From Prostheceraeus crozeri (Eukaryota; Platyhelminthes; Polycladida; Euryleptidae): a DNA stretch of 64,000 bases. Below are positions 22,546 to 35,263 of this stretch, one piece after another. Below the pieces are notes generated by a model, which saw only the letters and a list, made by a program, of their open reading frames with translations, was not told the DNA's origin and searched no databases. Made by a program: the position numbers and the translations under genes. Where the stretch lies: positions 186,001-250,000 of the forward strand of contig CAJQUW010009290.1 of the NCBI GenBank assembly GCA_907163375.1, read 5' to 3'. Positions within the stretch are counted from its first letter, which is position 1; the number at the start of each line of letters is the position of its first letter.

Positions 22546-24849
22546 ATGATTGTATCCGAGGAAGTCTATTTTCTCACTTTATTTTGCCATGCTACTCATA
22601 GACTTCAAAATCCAATTTAGTTAGAAAGTTTTCAATTTAGTTAGATTTAGTTTCAAAATTCAAAATAGTTAGATGAATAGTCACCATGTTGTCTCTGGAA
22701 CCTCAGATATCTTGTTAATGTCACAACTGTGTACATGTTCTGGCACCGTCATGTTTGCAAACAGCGTCAATTGTACCACGAAATCCACTCTTTATAATCT
22801 ATCCCACTTCAGAATAGGGAGCGTCAAATGGAATTCGGCTGAAGTGAAGCCGTACAGCTGGGAATCCACGCAGAGGAATCAAACGACACTTGCATTTCGC
22901 GACATGTGTATCTGACGAATAGCACGGCAGAGGTGGAGCTGGCCACCGGCTATAAATTATGAAGAATGACCTCCGGACTACTCATTGCACCGTCCAAAAC
23001 ATTCTAATGAAATGCAGTTGCTGCATCGCTGCAATTATTGTAGAATCAAATTCACTGTATTGGCAAATCAAGTTATTAGCATCATTGTCATATATTGGAT
23101 TGGAAACTAAGTCATTTCGAGTATTACTGTTCAGTCTTTTTCCATCGTGCAAAATACCTCATTAAAGTACTAAAGATTGTATTGCAATTGGTTGATCTCA
23201 GGTGAACTATAGTTGACCTACCATTCACGTATTTCGTGTTTGCTATAGAAAGAGATTAAGTGATGTCTAGCTCTCTAAGCCTTAGCCAGTTGGTTGCAGA
23301 GACGCGGCCGCGGACCCAGCCCCGATCGGGTGGTTTTCATCACGCACCGGCCCCGACCGGCCCTGTTGCACGGAATGTCATCGTCTTTTGACATCTCATT
23401 ACTTGTAGATCTTGTCTTCATCCGACAGTGCTATCAATGCTATGCTACTGATCCTATGCGTTGCAATGAAGCATCGTTTTGCTCATTTCAAATGCAAATG
23501 CACATCACAAGGGTGTGTTAACATAGGGGACACTTTGCGATCCGTGATGAGCTACAAATAAATGGAAAAGCAATGGAAACAAAGACATGACCTCAATAAT
23601 CGTGTTTCGTGCATCACTAGACAATAGCAATTTAATAAATAGTGATAAATAGAAATGCATTGATGTTATCAGCTTATTATCACCTGAGTGTCAGCAAACA
23701 GTGACAGGTGAAGGTGAAGGTAAAGGTGAACAAGGTGCAACTTAGTCAAATATTGCAGACCAGATTTTCATTGATGAAATTGTTCAGAATTTCAGTTACA
23801 TTTACGCAGAAAAGAAAGTGAGGATGCATCGCGTTTTTGTTGTTGCAAGTGACTAAAATTTCATCACTCAACAATTCGAATAAATATTGTTGAATTCGTC
23901 AGCCAAGCATTGTTACGCGCTCTTGTCATCTTGTCGATCGTAAATATTAGCATTCAATAAAATATTCATGATTCGCTATATTGTTACTTTTATCTATCAT
24001 TGCAAATAATGATTCTTCAGCCATCATGTGATAACAGATGGTTGTAAAAATCTTGTTTTATCGGAGGCAAATATTAGCAAAATCATAGACCATAATAGCA
24101 GCAGCCATTTCATTTAATCAAATGTCATTTTCAACGAATGTTATTCATTATGCCGAATGGAATGGCGCTATTCAGGTTTGAGAACGTAGCTCAATATTCA
24201 ATAATTTCACTCATTGAATTTAACTCAGAAATTGAAATTCCGGACATTTCCTGCACTGTGGCAGTCATGCATAAATGTTGCACAGATTTATCTCCATAGC
24301 CTACGCTGTCTTAAGTGTTAACCTATTAAAGCCAATTGTTTCAATTATTTACTTTTTGAAGTGAATTTTTGCCTTTCTCTCAACTTTTTGACGCAAGAAG
24401 CAATCTTGACTCAGAAACGGCAAAATCTGAATGCATAATGGAAAAGTCAAAATCTTCCTAATTGTGGCACTCTTACCATCGTGGGATTTAAATCTTTAAA
24501 ATTAATTTTTGAATTTTTATGAATCTTCTAATGATTGCTTTTCATTATCTTCTTGTCCTAGATACGAAAATTGGAACATATTCTGGTAATGCGTCATGTA
24601 TAGCTACTAGTACTACTGGACATTTGTGAACAACAGTTTCCTTGATTCTTGAAAATCGAATCACGTGGGAATTTAGAGTTTAATGAGCATTAAATTCACC
24701 ACCCTTTCATTGGGTAGAAGGGTGAAGAACTTTAAAAATGTCTGAAAGCTTTGAAGATGTCATAAGATCCGTCCAACCAAGCCCAACGAAGCATCGAGCT
24801 GGCAGTCTTAATGGCAAGCCTTGTGTTAGCGTCACGTGCAATCGTAGAG
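22546..24849. other. No gene recognised; small repeats
   Basis: Mostly AT-rich. A short GC-rich patch at 23300-23372 repeats GGCCCCGACCGG-like words. A GGTGAA tandem lies at 23704-23740. No exon could be supported. Confidence 0.4.
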
Positions 24850-25151
24850 ATCACAGAATTAGACAGTTCGCCTCTTCTTCTGTTTGTCTAGAAAGGAAAC
24901 ATTGGAACATGTAACGCTGATGAAATGGCACAATCTGCTGACATAATACCATAGCAATTGAACAATGAGCAGCCAGTTCAACATTATCAACCGAATCACA
25001 CAGCAAAGAGACACAGACGATGTCAAGTTCTACAGAGATGTTTGTGAACTTTTTTTCATGCGCCTGCTAACTTTTTTTAAAATGATCGGAGGGGCCCAAC
25101 ATTATCGAGAAGACTTTTGCGCAATGATCTGAATTCTTCGAATCTGAAGGA
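24850..25151 (+). repeat. Dispersed repeat copy A (inverted relative to 47069-47406)
   Basis: Shares long near-identical blocks with the reverse complement of 47069-47406, such as GCACAATCTGCTGACATAAT, AACAATGAGCAGCCAGTTCA and GATGTCAAGTTCTACAGAGA. The other copy has an extra ~36 bp. The two copies bracket the UNC93A-like gene. Family unknown; no coding frame. Confidence 0.8.
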
Positions 25152-25675
25152 GTCGTGGCGATCGGAGCATTATGAAGGAATTCAGAGCAATCCGCAAGCG
25201 ACGCACGACTATTTTTCCTATCTCTGTAAGGTATTAAAAATTTCTTTTTGCCCACTTATTAAGTTCCTGCATGTGCCATCTGTTTGAATTAGTTTGCACT
25301 TCTAGCAAAGTGATGCGATTAAACAATCTAATTCTGTGGTAGAGATAGACAGTTAACCGGAGTCTCTATTTAGCAATTCGGCTTGCTAATGCTAGGTTAC
25401 TTTTATACATCCAACGCTAATGAGTGATATACATTATACTGTGATATATTCAATGACGAATGAGGTCAAAGTTCCTTCTGAGACATCTTATGTTTTCCTC
25501 TGTGTTCTCAGAACCAATATCACTATTTTTCTCAAACGCCATCAACCCAGTTCCAACAAACCTATATAAATGAAAACAATCACAGATCTCTTCTCTATTT
25601 GATTATTATTTACAACGATTGGAAATTTAGTTACTGCACTTTATAGTGAATAGGAAATTTGTTAAATGCGAAAAT

Positions 25676-25971
25676 TTAATCAGTTTTTCGTGAGTTGTCT
25701 GGCAAATTGCTCAATTCGTTATCAGTCTCTGTCATTTCCGTCGTTGATCTCATTATTTCTCGCTCATTGCCATTTCTTCGTTTCATCAAAAATTCAGTAA
25801 TACCATAGCAAATGATTCCAATTACCAGCACAATCCAGACAATATATGTCTTCACACGCATGCATAAATAGTTTGAATAACTGAAGGCGAGAACAAAACC
25901 CATCGACTCCCAAAGACGATAATTTGCAAAAGCAGCATCAGCATTAGTTGGAAAAACGGCTCCATAAAGTG
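25676..25971 (-). CDS. UNC93A: UNC93A-like, last coding exon
   Basis: The acceptor (caaatttcag) precedes LYGAVFPTNADAAFANYRLW, ESMGFVLAFSYSNYLC and helix 12 (IVWIVLVIGIICYGI), then a ~35-residue cytosolic tail rich in N, E and T, and TAA at 25676. The AAFANYRLWE segment is the family's best-conserved C-terminal motif. The first two bases complete an alanine codon with the previous exon. Confidence 0.93.
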
Positions 25972-26136
25972 CTGAAATTTGAAGTTGCAACGTAATAGAA
26001 ACATGAATAGTAGCCTGCATACGGCAATCATACTTGTGACGAAATATTTATTCGCTGATTATAATTACTATGACAGCATGTGTGTTGATGAGGGATTTAT
26101 CCTACCGATTGACACGGTAGTATGTAAGCAGCACGT

Positions 26137-26191
26137 TGCTTAGTTGGTAGAGAGACAGGTCTAAATAACATGAGGTCGTAGGTTCTATTCT
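26137..26191 (+). ncRNA. tRNA-like sequence (possible SINE head)
   Basis: TGCTTAGTTGGTAG resembles a pol III A box and GGTTCTATTCT, 31 bases further on, resembles a B box. A 5-bp anticodon-like arm (CAGGT / ACATG) with a 7-base loop lies between. The cloverleaf is imperfect and there is no good acceptor stem, so a decayed tRNA or tRNA-derived SINE is more likely than a working tRNA. Confidence 0.35.
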
Positions 26192-26859
26192 CACCAGCCT
26201 CACATTCACTGCATGGCAATTTCATTTATCGCATGTTTCATTATATTCTTATTGCTGATTGAATGCAAACTATTTAATAATGAATAGATAAAACAAAGTC
26301 TAACCAAAAGCTTTTGAGCAGATCTTTCAGGACTTTAATCCACCCTAATGGAGAGGTCACTAAAAATAACTATAGCCAAACGCTCACAGATTCCATCTTG
26401 CTTTGCTAAAGCAAGTTTTGTTAAAGCAAGAGCGGGAGAGTTTAGATCAAGTAGTGATCAATCGCCTGATCGAAAGCATGCCTTTCCGGATTCGATTAGG
26501 TGATTGAACTTTCTGGTGAAGTTGTGAAATTTGTGACCACCAGTGAACCTACCAGTGGCCCTATTAAGGACCAAATGACTCTACAGAGCCACTGAACAAC
26601 AACAAAAATTACATTTCAGCTTCTATTTTATTTTTCTCTCAAATGTGTACCTATTATTGACAAAATTTCATGCGAAAGTGGGATGAAATTCAGGTGGTCC
26701 ACTTCTTGCGATCATCACTGCAATATAGTGATGAATTAATTCAATTTTCTTAGCAGTGCTCGCCCAAATAGCAATGGCAAAAATCTGAAAAATATGCAGC
26801 TAAAGATGCACTAAGTGTTGGTGCTCGGGTTCACTTATAACTGGTGTTCGGGTTCACTA

Positions 26860-27076
26860 CACTGCAAATTGAAAAGGTCTGACAGGGTGAAAGTGCTAAT
26901 GATGGATTTGATCTTGTTTTAAAGGAGCACAGTCCCCTTTTGTTACTTTTCTAGTCATCATGGAACAGTTAGCAACTATGATTGCTATGTCTCATACATA
27001 GATATCTAAAATAATGTAGTCAATTTTTGATATAGACCGATATTTAGACCCTTTTAGACCTTTTCAATTTTCAGTG
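26860..27076. mobile_element. CACTG-ended fold-back element F
   Basis: CACTGCAAATTGAAAAGGTC on the left is mirrored by GACCTTTTCAATTTTCAGTG on the right (one mismatch). AGACC/GGTCT words recur inside both arms. No coding capacity. It belongs with the elements at 3.0, 47.9, 54.8 and 59.4 kb by its ends. Confidence 0.7.
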
Positions 27077-27381
27077 TGGAGGCATGCAGGATAAACCATA
27101 TGCTCTTCTGCATTCCCTCTTCCATACGTAATGTGTCCTACATGTGCACAGTCATGCATCATATAATAGTGCAGGCAGATGATATGATCTACATCACTCA
27201 TGATGGAATTATTTCTGAATTTATTCTTATTTATAATTCAGTAAAATATGTATTGCCGATTTTGAGATTTAATTCTGAAAGTTGAATCCGGTTGAACTTC
27301 TTGGGAGACTTGGGGAGGGTTAAATGTCTCTCTGTTGTCAGGGTTGACGGCATATTATCAAAACCTTTCCTTTTGTCTTAC

Positions 27382-27519
27382 CATTGATCTGTGTTTGCCA
27401 AATTGAATCTCCAAGACCCCACAGCCCTGCCATAACAAAGAAAATGGGAATTTGAGATGGAGAATTGCCTGGTCTCCACATCATGAATGCTATCAGGCAA
27501 ATAAAATGAAGAACAGCTC
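27382..27519 (-). CDS. UNC93A: UNC93A-like, exon
   Basis: Encodes AVLHFICLIAFMMWRPGNSP (helix) and FFVMAGLWGLGDSIWQTQIN, the family motif between helices 9 and 10. Acceptor cttttcag and donor aatg|gtaaga are good. The intron to the upstream exon is only 71 bp, the shortest of this gene. Confidence 0.92.
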
Positions 27520-27590
27520 CTGAAAAGAAAGATATTCGGCATGAAATTCTAGTCCATGGTTCGTTGAAAAGTTTTAGATTCCTTTATTAC

Positions 27591-27726
27591 CAGTTACGAA
27601 AATGGGAATTCTGCCAATTAGAGCATTGAGCTTTCCTGACACGAATGATCCAAAGGCGTCCAGAACACCATGACACAGCATAACAAAGCCAACCATCCAA
27701 ATCCCTAATGTGCAGCTGACGTAGGA
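27591..27726 (-). CDS. UNC93A: UNC93A-like, exon
   Basis: Encodes SYVSCTLGIWMVGFVMLCHG, VLDAFGSFVSGKL and LIGRIPIFVT, matching the SYVTCTLGI...GKV.. region of UNC93A. Acceptor atttgtag, donor aactg|gtaata. It ends with one base of a glycine codon that the next exon completes. Confidence 0.92.
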
Positions 27727-28685
27727 CTACAAATAAGAGATACATCAAATAGATCTTTGAAAGTACTAAGCTGTTTTAAGCCAAAGCTAATCGCTTTCGT
27801 ACACTGTAAATCGCACGCTACCAAACCGATGAAATGCTTGCTACCAAATGCTTTATTTACTTTCATATGATAACCTTTTAACTGCTTCGCTGTAAAATTT
27901 GCTGCTGTGTCTGATTTCTTTTTCTTAATTAAAATTTTCCTTTGTGTTAATAGTTAAGCGTTGCATCACTCTCGTTCGCCATTTTCACTTCATGGGCTTC
28001 ATGCGTGGGACTGCAGTGAATGGCCGAGACGCCTCGCCCGCGCTGTATTCCTTTTCCCTGGTCCAATCGCGCAAATTCTCCTGTTCAGTAAAGCTCTCTA
28101 ACACCTCTGACTCTGGGCCTTCGCTCAACAAGCTCGAATTGTCTATTTGTCTATTTGTCTCTCTATGTCTTTCCGTTTATCGTAGTATTACGCTGTCTGA
28201 TTCCGCCCAGGCGGTCAAGAAAGTCGAGACGATACGAACTTTATGTTTTGAACTGTAAGTTAGCCCGGGACTTAGCGGAACACTACCAGGTGCTTCATTT
28301 TCTTCTAGCCGCAGAAATATACAAACGGTTGCATTTTACTTTTCATTGCGTTATAAGTAGAGAGATGTTGATTTTTAAGAGTCAAACTTTCAATATTCCA
28401 TTCGATTATATCACACTGAAGTAAAAAAATTTTTTTGAATAATCAATAAGCATACGACTATGAACAACATGCAATGCGTATTTTGAAATTGAGCCTATGA
28501 TTAATCCGATATGATAATACATTGACAATTCACAAAATCGAAGAGTCTACCGAATTGCGTCAGGTAGAGATCCACGATTTTTTGCTGTTTCGAGAATATC
28601 AAACTGAGACGCAAGTTTTCTATTCGTATTAAATTAGTAAATTGTGAGCCTAGTAATAAATTCGCATCGTAATTCGAAATGGTCT

Positions 28686-31261
28686 CACTAGGTGACATGC
28701 CATGCTCAATCACGCGTAATTCATGCGTAAACTACGCGTAACTACACATGACCCTAAACATCCGTGGCTATGTGTGTGACATTGCTGCAGCATTTGTTAT
28801 AATAATAATGAAGTATTTATATTTTCAAAATGACAATCGATATAAAATACAGAGAATGAAGGCATGATAAGTCAAAAAAGTCACAGATGTCAGATGGTAA
28901 GGTGATTTAAGTCATAGTTCACAATAGAAGTTACGAAAGGGAAGAAAGTGTTCTTTCGTCTGAGTGATCTACAAAGACAGGCACGATAGTATGTCCGCAT
29001 TCGAGGAGAAATACGGTTGTTAGGGACATGGACATTATTTTCTTCGATTCGAAAGAAAAGGGACTTGCTTATTGATTCACGACGAATTTGAATTTCATTC
29101 TTTCTGCAACTGCACTTTCTCGTATTGGCACTTCCATGATAAATATTGTATATTATTCGGTGGGCACGGTTGTCGAGACGCTGTAGTTTGCGAATATGCG
29201 TTTTCTTTAGACCAACGAATGCAGGGCATGCATATTCCAAAAGAGACCTAATCAGGGATGTGTATACTTGATGAAGTTCGTCTTCTTTGAGGGTCTTTTT
29301 CAGTTTAAAATGTTCAGTCTTCTTGCGGCTTTGCAGTATACCATACCAACATGCTTATCCGAATTCATTTTACTATCAAATGTGATTCCAAGAAGTTTTA
29401 GTTCTTGCACTACTGGAAGACATATTGAAGCTGGAGGAGAGACATCTCGGCGAGTGTAGAACATCATTTTAGACTTGTCGTAATTCAATGCAAGGCTGTT
29501 TCTTTCACACATTTGTGATATGTGGTGTGTTTCTTCCTCACTTTGCTGATTTATCACATTTGAATCACCGATTGAGAGTGGAACGACTAAATTCAAATCG
29601 TCTGCATATTTGATTGTATTTACTCCGGCACTGTATGAATTAATCTCCCCAATGAATGCACAAAACAGAGTAGGAGCAATTACTGAGCCTTGTGGCAGTC
29701 CTTTCTGGATTGGTATATTTTCGGAGAAGTTAGTTCCAATTTTCACTCTCACTGACCTTCCTCGCAGATAGCTCTGCAGCCACAACAAAAAGCCTTGAGG
29801 AACCTGACAATCTTTCATCTTTTTGAGCAAGTGGGCATGGTCGATGGTGTCAAAAGCGCGTGAAAGGTCGTAGCTTATTAATGCAGCCCCGAAATATTCT
29901 TTATCATCCATTATTTTGCTAATGCGATCAATTATATCTATGAGAGCCGTTGTAGTCGATCTGTCCCGGACGGAAACCGTGTTGTGCATTGCCGTAGAGT
30001 GACATTAATTTTGGCTTGACAGAGTTCAGAACTATTCTTTCAAGGATCTTAGATGGGATGGACAAAAGTCAAATGAACCTCATTTTGTTTATTTCTGGTG
30101 GACTGGTTTTCGGTATCGGAACCGCAATACCATTTTTCCAATCGTCTGGGAGCGATTTCGTTCTCATGATGGTGTTGAAAATGACTGTTAAGGGCTTTGC
30201 TAATATGTCAACCATTTCTTTATATGTTCTTGTCGGTATTACATCAGATGCGTTTGACTTCTTCGTATTGACTTTCTTAAGAAAATTGCAAACTTCAAAT
30301 TCATTTATTAAAGGCAACCAACCATCGTCAACTAATTTCACTTGAATGCCATTGAATTGATCATTTGAGAAGAGTACAGTTAAATCCCCCGCAAGTCTGG
30401 CAGGAATCTCACTTATTGATCCATGTTGTTCAGCTAGTTTTGTCATTTCATTATTGCTCGATCTCGTTTCTTGTCTGACCAATCCCCAAATTCCCACAGA
30501 GCTTGATTTCAGCTTGTTAGCCCACATACACTTCGCTTTGGCTATTTCATTTTTTGTTTTCTCTTTCAAATGGTTAAAGAGATCCCAATTTTTACTGCGA
30601 TACGCATCCCAGCGCTGGTCAATAAGGCTTTTCGTCAATGGAGTCATCCATCCCTTGTCTTTTGATGCTAAAGGTACCACCTTTGAAGGAATTGTACGCG
30701 CTATTAAATGCATAACTGTGTTTTGAAAGAGTGACCATAGTTCACTAGTATCTTGGACATTTGAGAATTCGTCATCCCAATCAACGTGACTGAGACTCAA
30801 GTATAGACTTTGAACATTTGATAGGCGAAAATCATAAAGCCTATGGTAGGTAACAGTTTTCGGTGAATTTTGAACATTTGAAGTGACAATGGACAACTAT
30901 ATAAGTTAGTATAGTTGGCAGTCCTGTTATATAGACTTTGCGTCTCATGCGTCTGCATGTATCAGATGCTAAACGATGTGATAGGACCTCAATTTCATGC
31001 TCAGGGAAGACAGAAAATGCCTAGCGGTCCATCCGTGTCTCAAGCGGCAGCGTAGACAACCGTAGACGACGCGCAAACTATAAACGCTCGCCCGCGCGTA
31101 TTCATAAACATTCCCCATGTTTTACTAGCATCAGATCACGTGATTTCTGACTCTTAGTGCATCGCGTATGTTCGCGCGTAGAAGAATAGAATGTCTTTAA
31201 CCACGGATGTTTGGGGTGTTCCATAATTACGCGTGAATTACGCGTGGCATGTCACCTAGTG
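28686..31261. mobile_element. CACTA-ended element, 2.58 kb, enclosing a LINE reverse transcriptase
   Basis: The left end CACTAGGTGACATGCCA and the right end TGGCATGTCACCTAGTG are perfect inverted repeats, preceded and followed by CT. Subterminal ACGCGTAA words repeat on both sides, and CATCCGTGG (about 28759 and, inverted, 31200) extends the symmetry to about 80 bp. CACTA...TAGTG ends with subterminal repeats are the mark of CACTA/EnSpm (CMC) transposons; 2-3 bp duplication fits. No CACTA transposase is present. The inside is mostly a LINE fragment (minus strand), so this is either a non-autonomous element hit by a LINE or one that has captured it. It sits in the UNC93A-like intron. Confidence 0.75.
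28890..30896 (-). pseudogene. LINE (non-LTR) reverse transcriptase, 5'-truncated, inside the CACTA-ended element
   Basis: Three minus-strand frames (30896-30069, 29989-29300, 29240-28890) form one reverse transcriptase. The first has the linker before the RT (KSNASDVIPTRTYKEM, FNTIMRTKSLPDDWKNG). Next come ISYDLSRAFDTIDHAHLL, IPIQKGLPQGSVIAPTLF and the catalytic TIKYADDLNLVV near 29600. The last has LEYACPAFVGLKKTHIRKLQ. One stop and about two frame changes break it. There is no endonuclease domain. Clade is CR1/L2/Jockey-like, not resolved. Just past the stop an ATTATTATTA tail (near 28800) may mark the LINE 3' end. Confidence 0.8.
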
Positions 31262-33616
31262 CTGATCGTCGCTTCGCCTACAAAATCAAAAATCTAATCG
31301 TTTTTATACAAAACGCAATTACCGCCATCCTTCTTTCCTGTGAAGGTTGCAACAGCAGCTAATGAGTCTGTAGCGATTAGCCTAAGTAATTCCAAAAGAA
31401 CATGCGTGATTCTGGCAAATCATGACAGTGATCAGACATCAGCAAAGGAAGATTTCGATGACCCTTAAATGAGCATAGTGGCGCTTAACAAGTTTCGCAT
31501 CCGTTTTGAATATTTAAGTCAATGTTGTATACACTGGAGGACAGCCCTGTCGTGGGACTTCCATCCTATGTGAATATTTCATGTAGGGACGTATCTGTAG
31601 TAGGCCTATCACGTTGATATTTGGTTTCATATACAGATGGTGTTCTTAAATTGTTTAGGCAAAACTTATATGGGCTCGTGCCCATAGAGTAAGTGCGAGT
31701 ATATTAGGTAGAGTGGTTACTAAATCCCCTTCGATTTTATTAAATGAACTCGAGGTGAATGCAGTTGGATATTGATACCAAATGTGAAATATGCAAATTT
31801 TTGAAGAAATTACCACGGAATTCACTGATCATGATAGTAATACAAAAGGAATGATTGCATTTTACAGATCCTGCGTGTCATAACGGCCTTGAGGAGTTAT
31901 GTTTGTTAAATTGGCAACTCGATGACCTGCACTATATTGCTTTCCTGCTGAACCTCAAGAGAATCTTCTTATGCGTGATCAGGCAACAGCTGCCACTGGC
32001 ATGGCAAAATCAAAGACAATGATTTCAATTAACTTTGAGAGATTTAATGGGTTCACACCACTATTCAGATTCAAGAAATGAAACATGAATTTATTGAATC
32101 ATAAAATCAAGCCGGTGAAAACTGAATTAAAAACTTAAATTTCAGCCAAGAAAGCACGAATAATATCTCAACTTTTTCATGAAGACTTTCATTATAATAC
32201 AATTCATGAAATCCCCTTGATAATCAGCTTGATTTCCGTTTAGTTGGGATGCTTATCAGCAAATATTCATTCATTTGATATCCAACTTGTTTCATACTAC
32301 TTATATAGGAGAGTCATCTCGGTATTATATAAATTGGCAAATTTTGACTTTTTTCAAAACTGCTCAAGTAATTTTTTGTACCACGGGAACGTTATCTCCG
32401 CAAAAAACTGAATCTTTTTTTGACATAAAAATTTTCACTGTATACAGATACTTTTTTGAGTCGACACTCTACCTACATATCCCTACTCTATGACTCTGCC
32501 CATATATACTTACTCTATGAATGTACCCATAAAAGGGAATATTGTGACATCCAAAGGAAGCCATCTTAGCAATTCTAAGTGAGGTTTGCATTGTCTGGTA
32601 TCATGGATTGTAGACTTATCTGTTGAGCCATTTGCTTTAAGTAATCTAATTACACATACAGCTATATAGGTGTAACAATTTCCATGGAAAATGTATTGAT
32701 GTTGACTTATCATGCACGGTAAACGATAGGCCGACAGTGGAATAGAATGCTCCCGAAACTAAGGACTTCCTGTCATCTAAGCTCATCAAAGAAATATTTG
32801 GTTTATGGAAATAATTATCGGAAATGATCGTACAATTTGAAAAATCCCGTAGGAGTGGAACGAAGAAATTTCTTTCTACGGCAAGCCTATTGTAGAATCT
32901 AGGATGTTTTCGGCAATACTATTTACCCAGATCTGGCTACTGAGAAATCGCCGATTATTAAAATTTGGCGCTTATCTCACTTTGCATTCAATCACATTTT
33001 TGTAAAAATTTAAATACATGAAGCTCCTTTTTAATGATTAGATTATTATTTTTATGTCAAAAGACATTCATGCTAAGTGTGTGTAAAAGGATTCTGCAAG
33101 CTGCTCAAAAGAAAAGAACTGCACGAAAGTTCAGTATAACTTGGCTGCAATGGATTTTTGAAACATTAGAATATCAAAATGCAAGAATGCAAATTGTAGA
33201 CGAATTGCTTTCCAATAGCAAAGCCTAGCCCTTTCGTAACCAGATGTCATAGAAATAAACTGTTTATCTGAAGTTGACTAGAATGGAAATAGACTCAAGG
33301 TCGCGGCACATCCGGGGGAACTAAGTTGGGGCATGAAGAGCCAATGAAAAGCTTCGAATCGCACATGTGGCTGATTCTAATCCAATGATACAGACGTTAA
33401 CAAGTGTATCTAAGTAAAAATGCGTGCGATTTATGTGCCACTATTGTGCACTGCATGAAGCTTTACTTCCATTCTAGAAGCGTTATTGTTATAAATTTCT
33501 ATGCCAGATGTAGATATAGAGACGGCACAACTTTGACGTAACTTCTACAAGCAATTCAGAGCAAATGTTTATGGTCCATGCAAGGTAAATCAGAGAATTT
33601 TCTATCTTTTCCCTAC
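31262..33616. other. UNC93A-like intron; inverted-repeat element at ~31665-32535
   Basis: CATAGAGTAAGTGCGAGTAT, then TAGGTAGAGTG, at about 31685 is mirrored near 32460-32525 (CACTCTACCTA, then ATACTTACTCTATGAATG). A related CATAGAGTAAGCATATTGGG occurs at about 40270. The region around 32205-32235 also resembles 40716-40745 (ATGAAATTTCCTTGATGATC-like). These look like copies of one uncharacterised repeat family. No coding frame. Confidence 0.45.
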
Positions 33617-33844
33617 CTTTGTAAATTCGCTGGTAATGTATCCTTGCTCCAGTCCACTGTAAATTGTTATGGGTATAAGTAAGAGCTGGAATTTGTTCCT
33701 CATCTGATTGAAGGTGGCGAGAAAAATCTTCCCATCAAATTTTTTGGCATCATGATATACCGATGGTTTTATGTTATCAATGAAGAGAATGAGACCGAGC
33801 GCGCATATTGACAACCCTGTGTAGACACCCATTAAAGTATAAAT
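33617..33844 (-). CDS. UNC93A: UNC93A-like, exon
   Basis: Exactly 76 codons: IYTLMGVYTGLSICALGLIL (helix 6), a cytosolic loop with KKFDGKIF, then KFQLLLIPITIYSGLEQGYI and TSEFTK. YSGL.QG followed by SE.T is diagnostic of UNC-93 proteins. Acceptor ctatttcag, donor aaag|gtaggg. Confidence 0.93.
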
Positions 33845-35263
33845 CTGAAATAGAAAAGTATGCATCAAAACACACCAGATTCAATAGGCAATTATCATTT
33901 ATGTACAAGGTTTTATAAAATACTAATTGTATTAACTAATTAGAGCTGCTTAAAAATGTTTTAGGTCCCCTACTACATAATGATGATGTTGTTTAGTCAT
34001 AATACCACATTTTGCGGTTTATTGGCCGATTTTCAAACGCATCAGGTACAAAAGGATATTTATATTCGATGGCTCAACATACTCTACATAAAAAGAAGCT
34101 ATTCAACAACATGAGCTCAAATTTTGAAAAAGTAAAGATGCAAAAATAGATATTTTTAGCACTGGAATGTGTCTTTGGGAAATCATAGTTTTGCGATTAT
34201 AGGACAATAGCATGTGAGTGTTTCTGAAGCTAAAAATAAAAAGATATAGGATCGGATTTACCGCCGATCATGGTTATGAAACAGATAGAACCGGGTTACA
34301 TGGTACCGATTGCAAAAAAATTGATCTGACTAAATAATTAATTGCAGAATTAATTATGTTATGTGCCCTGATGATAACGACGCTTAGTCGTTGAAATATA
34401 TTGGCGTAAAATATATATTATAATATAACAACAGCATAACTTCAATTTCCCACCTTGAAAAAAGAAAAAAGAAATTGGAATAGAAAAGATGGCAAAAATG
34501 AAAATAGGAGATGAGTTAAAGTTGGAGGAAAAAATGAATAAAATTTGAATTAATGAAATGTCCACCTTCAACTTCTTGAATGGAGAGGTAATGCTCTCCA
34601 CACACGACTTACTGGGGCGAATATCCCTTCATCAGAGAGTTGCGAGTATTCCTCCATTGTGTCATTTCAAGTCTTCCAAAATTGCACATATGCCTGTTTG
34701 TGACGAGCCCAAGCCTTCAACTCAGTCCGCAGTCAGTCAGATTCATTTCAGGGTTCTGAATTCAGTTCTGATCTCAGAGTATAGCTCACTTTAAGGAACT
34801 CGTTGAGGCAAACCGAGATCAGACTTTCCGGAAAGCAAGGATTTTGGGAATGAACGGAAATTTGTAATACATGTAAGCGAAATGTTACACTGCAGAGGGT
34901 TAAATCCATTTCTTGATCGACAGAGTGCTGCAAATGATTGTCTTCCGCAAATACATAATAGCCGGTAAAGTGCTATTCTAATTTAAAGTCAATTGCGCCA
35001 TCTCGCCCCAGCATTCGAAAGTTCTATTCATATCATGTGACATTTCCGTGATTTTTCATTGCTTACTTAAATAAAGCGTTATATCAGATGAAACATGGTC
35101 TGAATATCAACTGATAACAGAATGTATCAATTCTACTGAAACATCAAATTCGTAATGTTCAGTATAAGTGATGATGGTCGATCAAATTAAACGTGATCAA
35201 CTTTTATTGAATGGAGCAAAACTAGATGAACCAACTGACTATTCTGATTGCATTTTGAAGGCA
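33845..35263. other. UNC93A-like intron, nothing recognised
   Basis: AT-rich intronic DNA without recognisable repeats or coding frames. Confidence 0.5.

Larger units (their letters stand above)
25972..27381. other. UNC93A-like intron with tRNA-like sequence and CACTG element
   Basis: A 1.4 kb intron. It holds a tRNA-like A box/B box pair (26137-26191) and a fold-back element (26860-27076), annotated separately. The rest is AT-rich with nothing recognised. Confidence 0.6.

Noticed and set aside
26101-26220. A functional tRNA gene
   Set aside because: A and B boxes are present but the acceptor stem does not pair and the T-stem has mismatches.
30016-30726. Plus-strand frames of 109 and 90 codons
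   Set aside because: Antisense shadows of the LINE reverse transcriptase on the minus strand.
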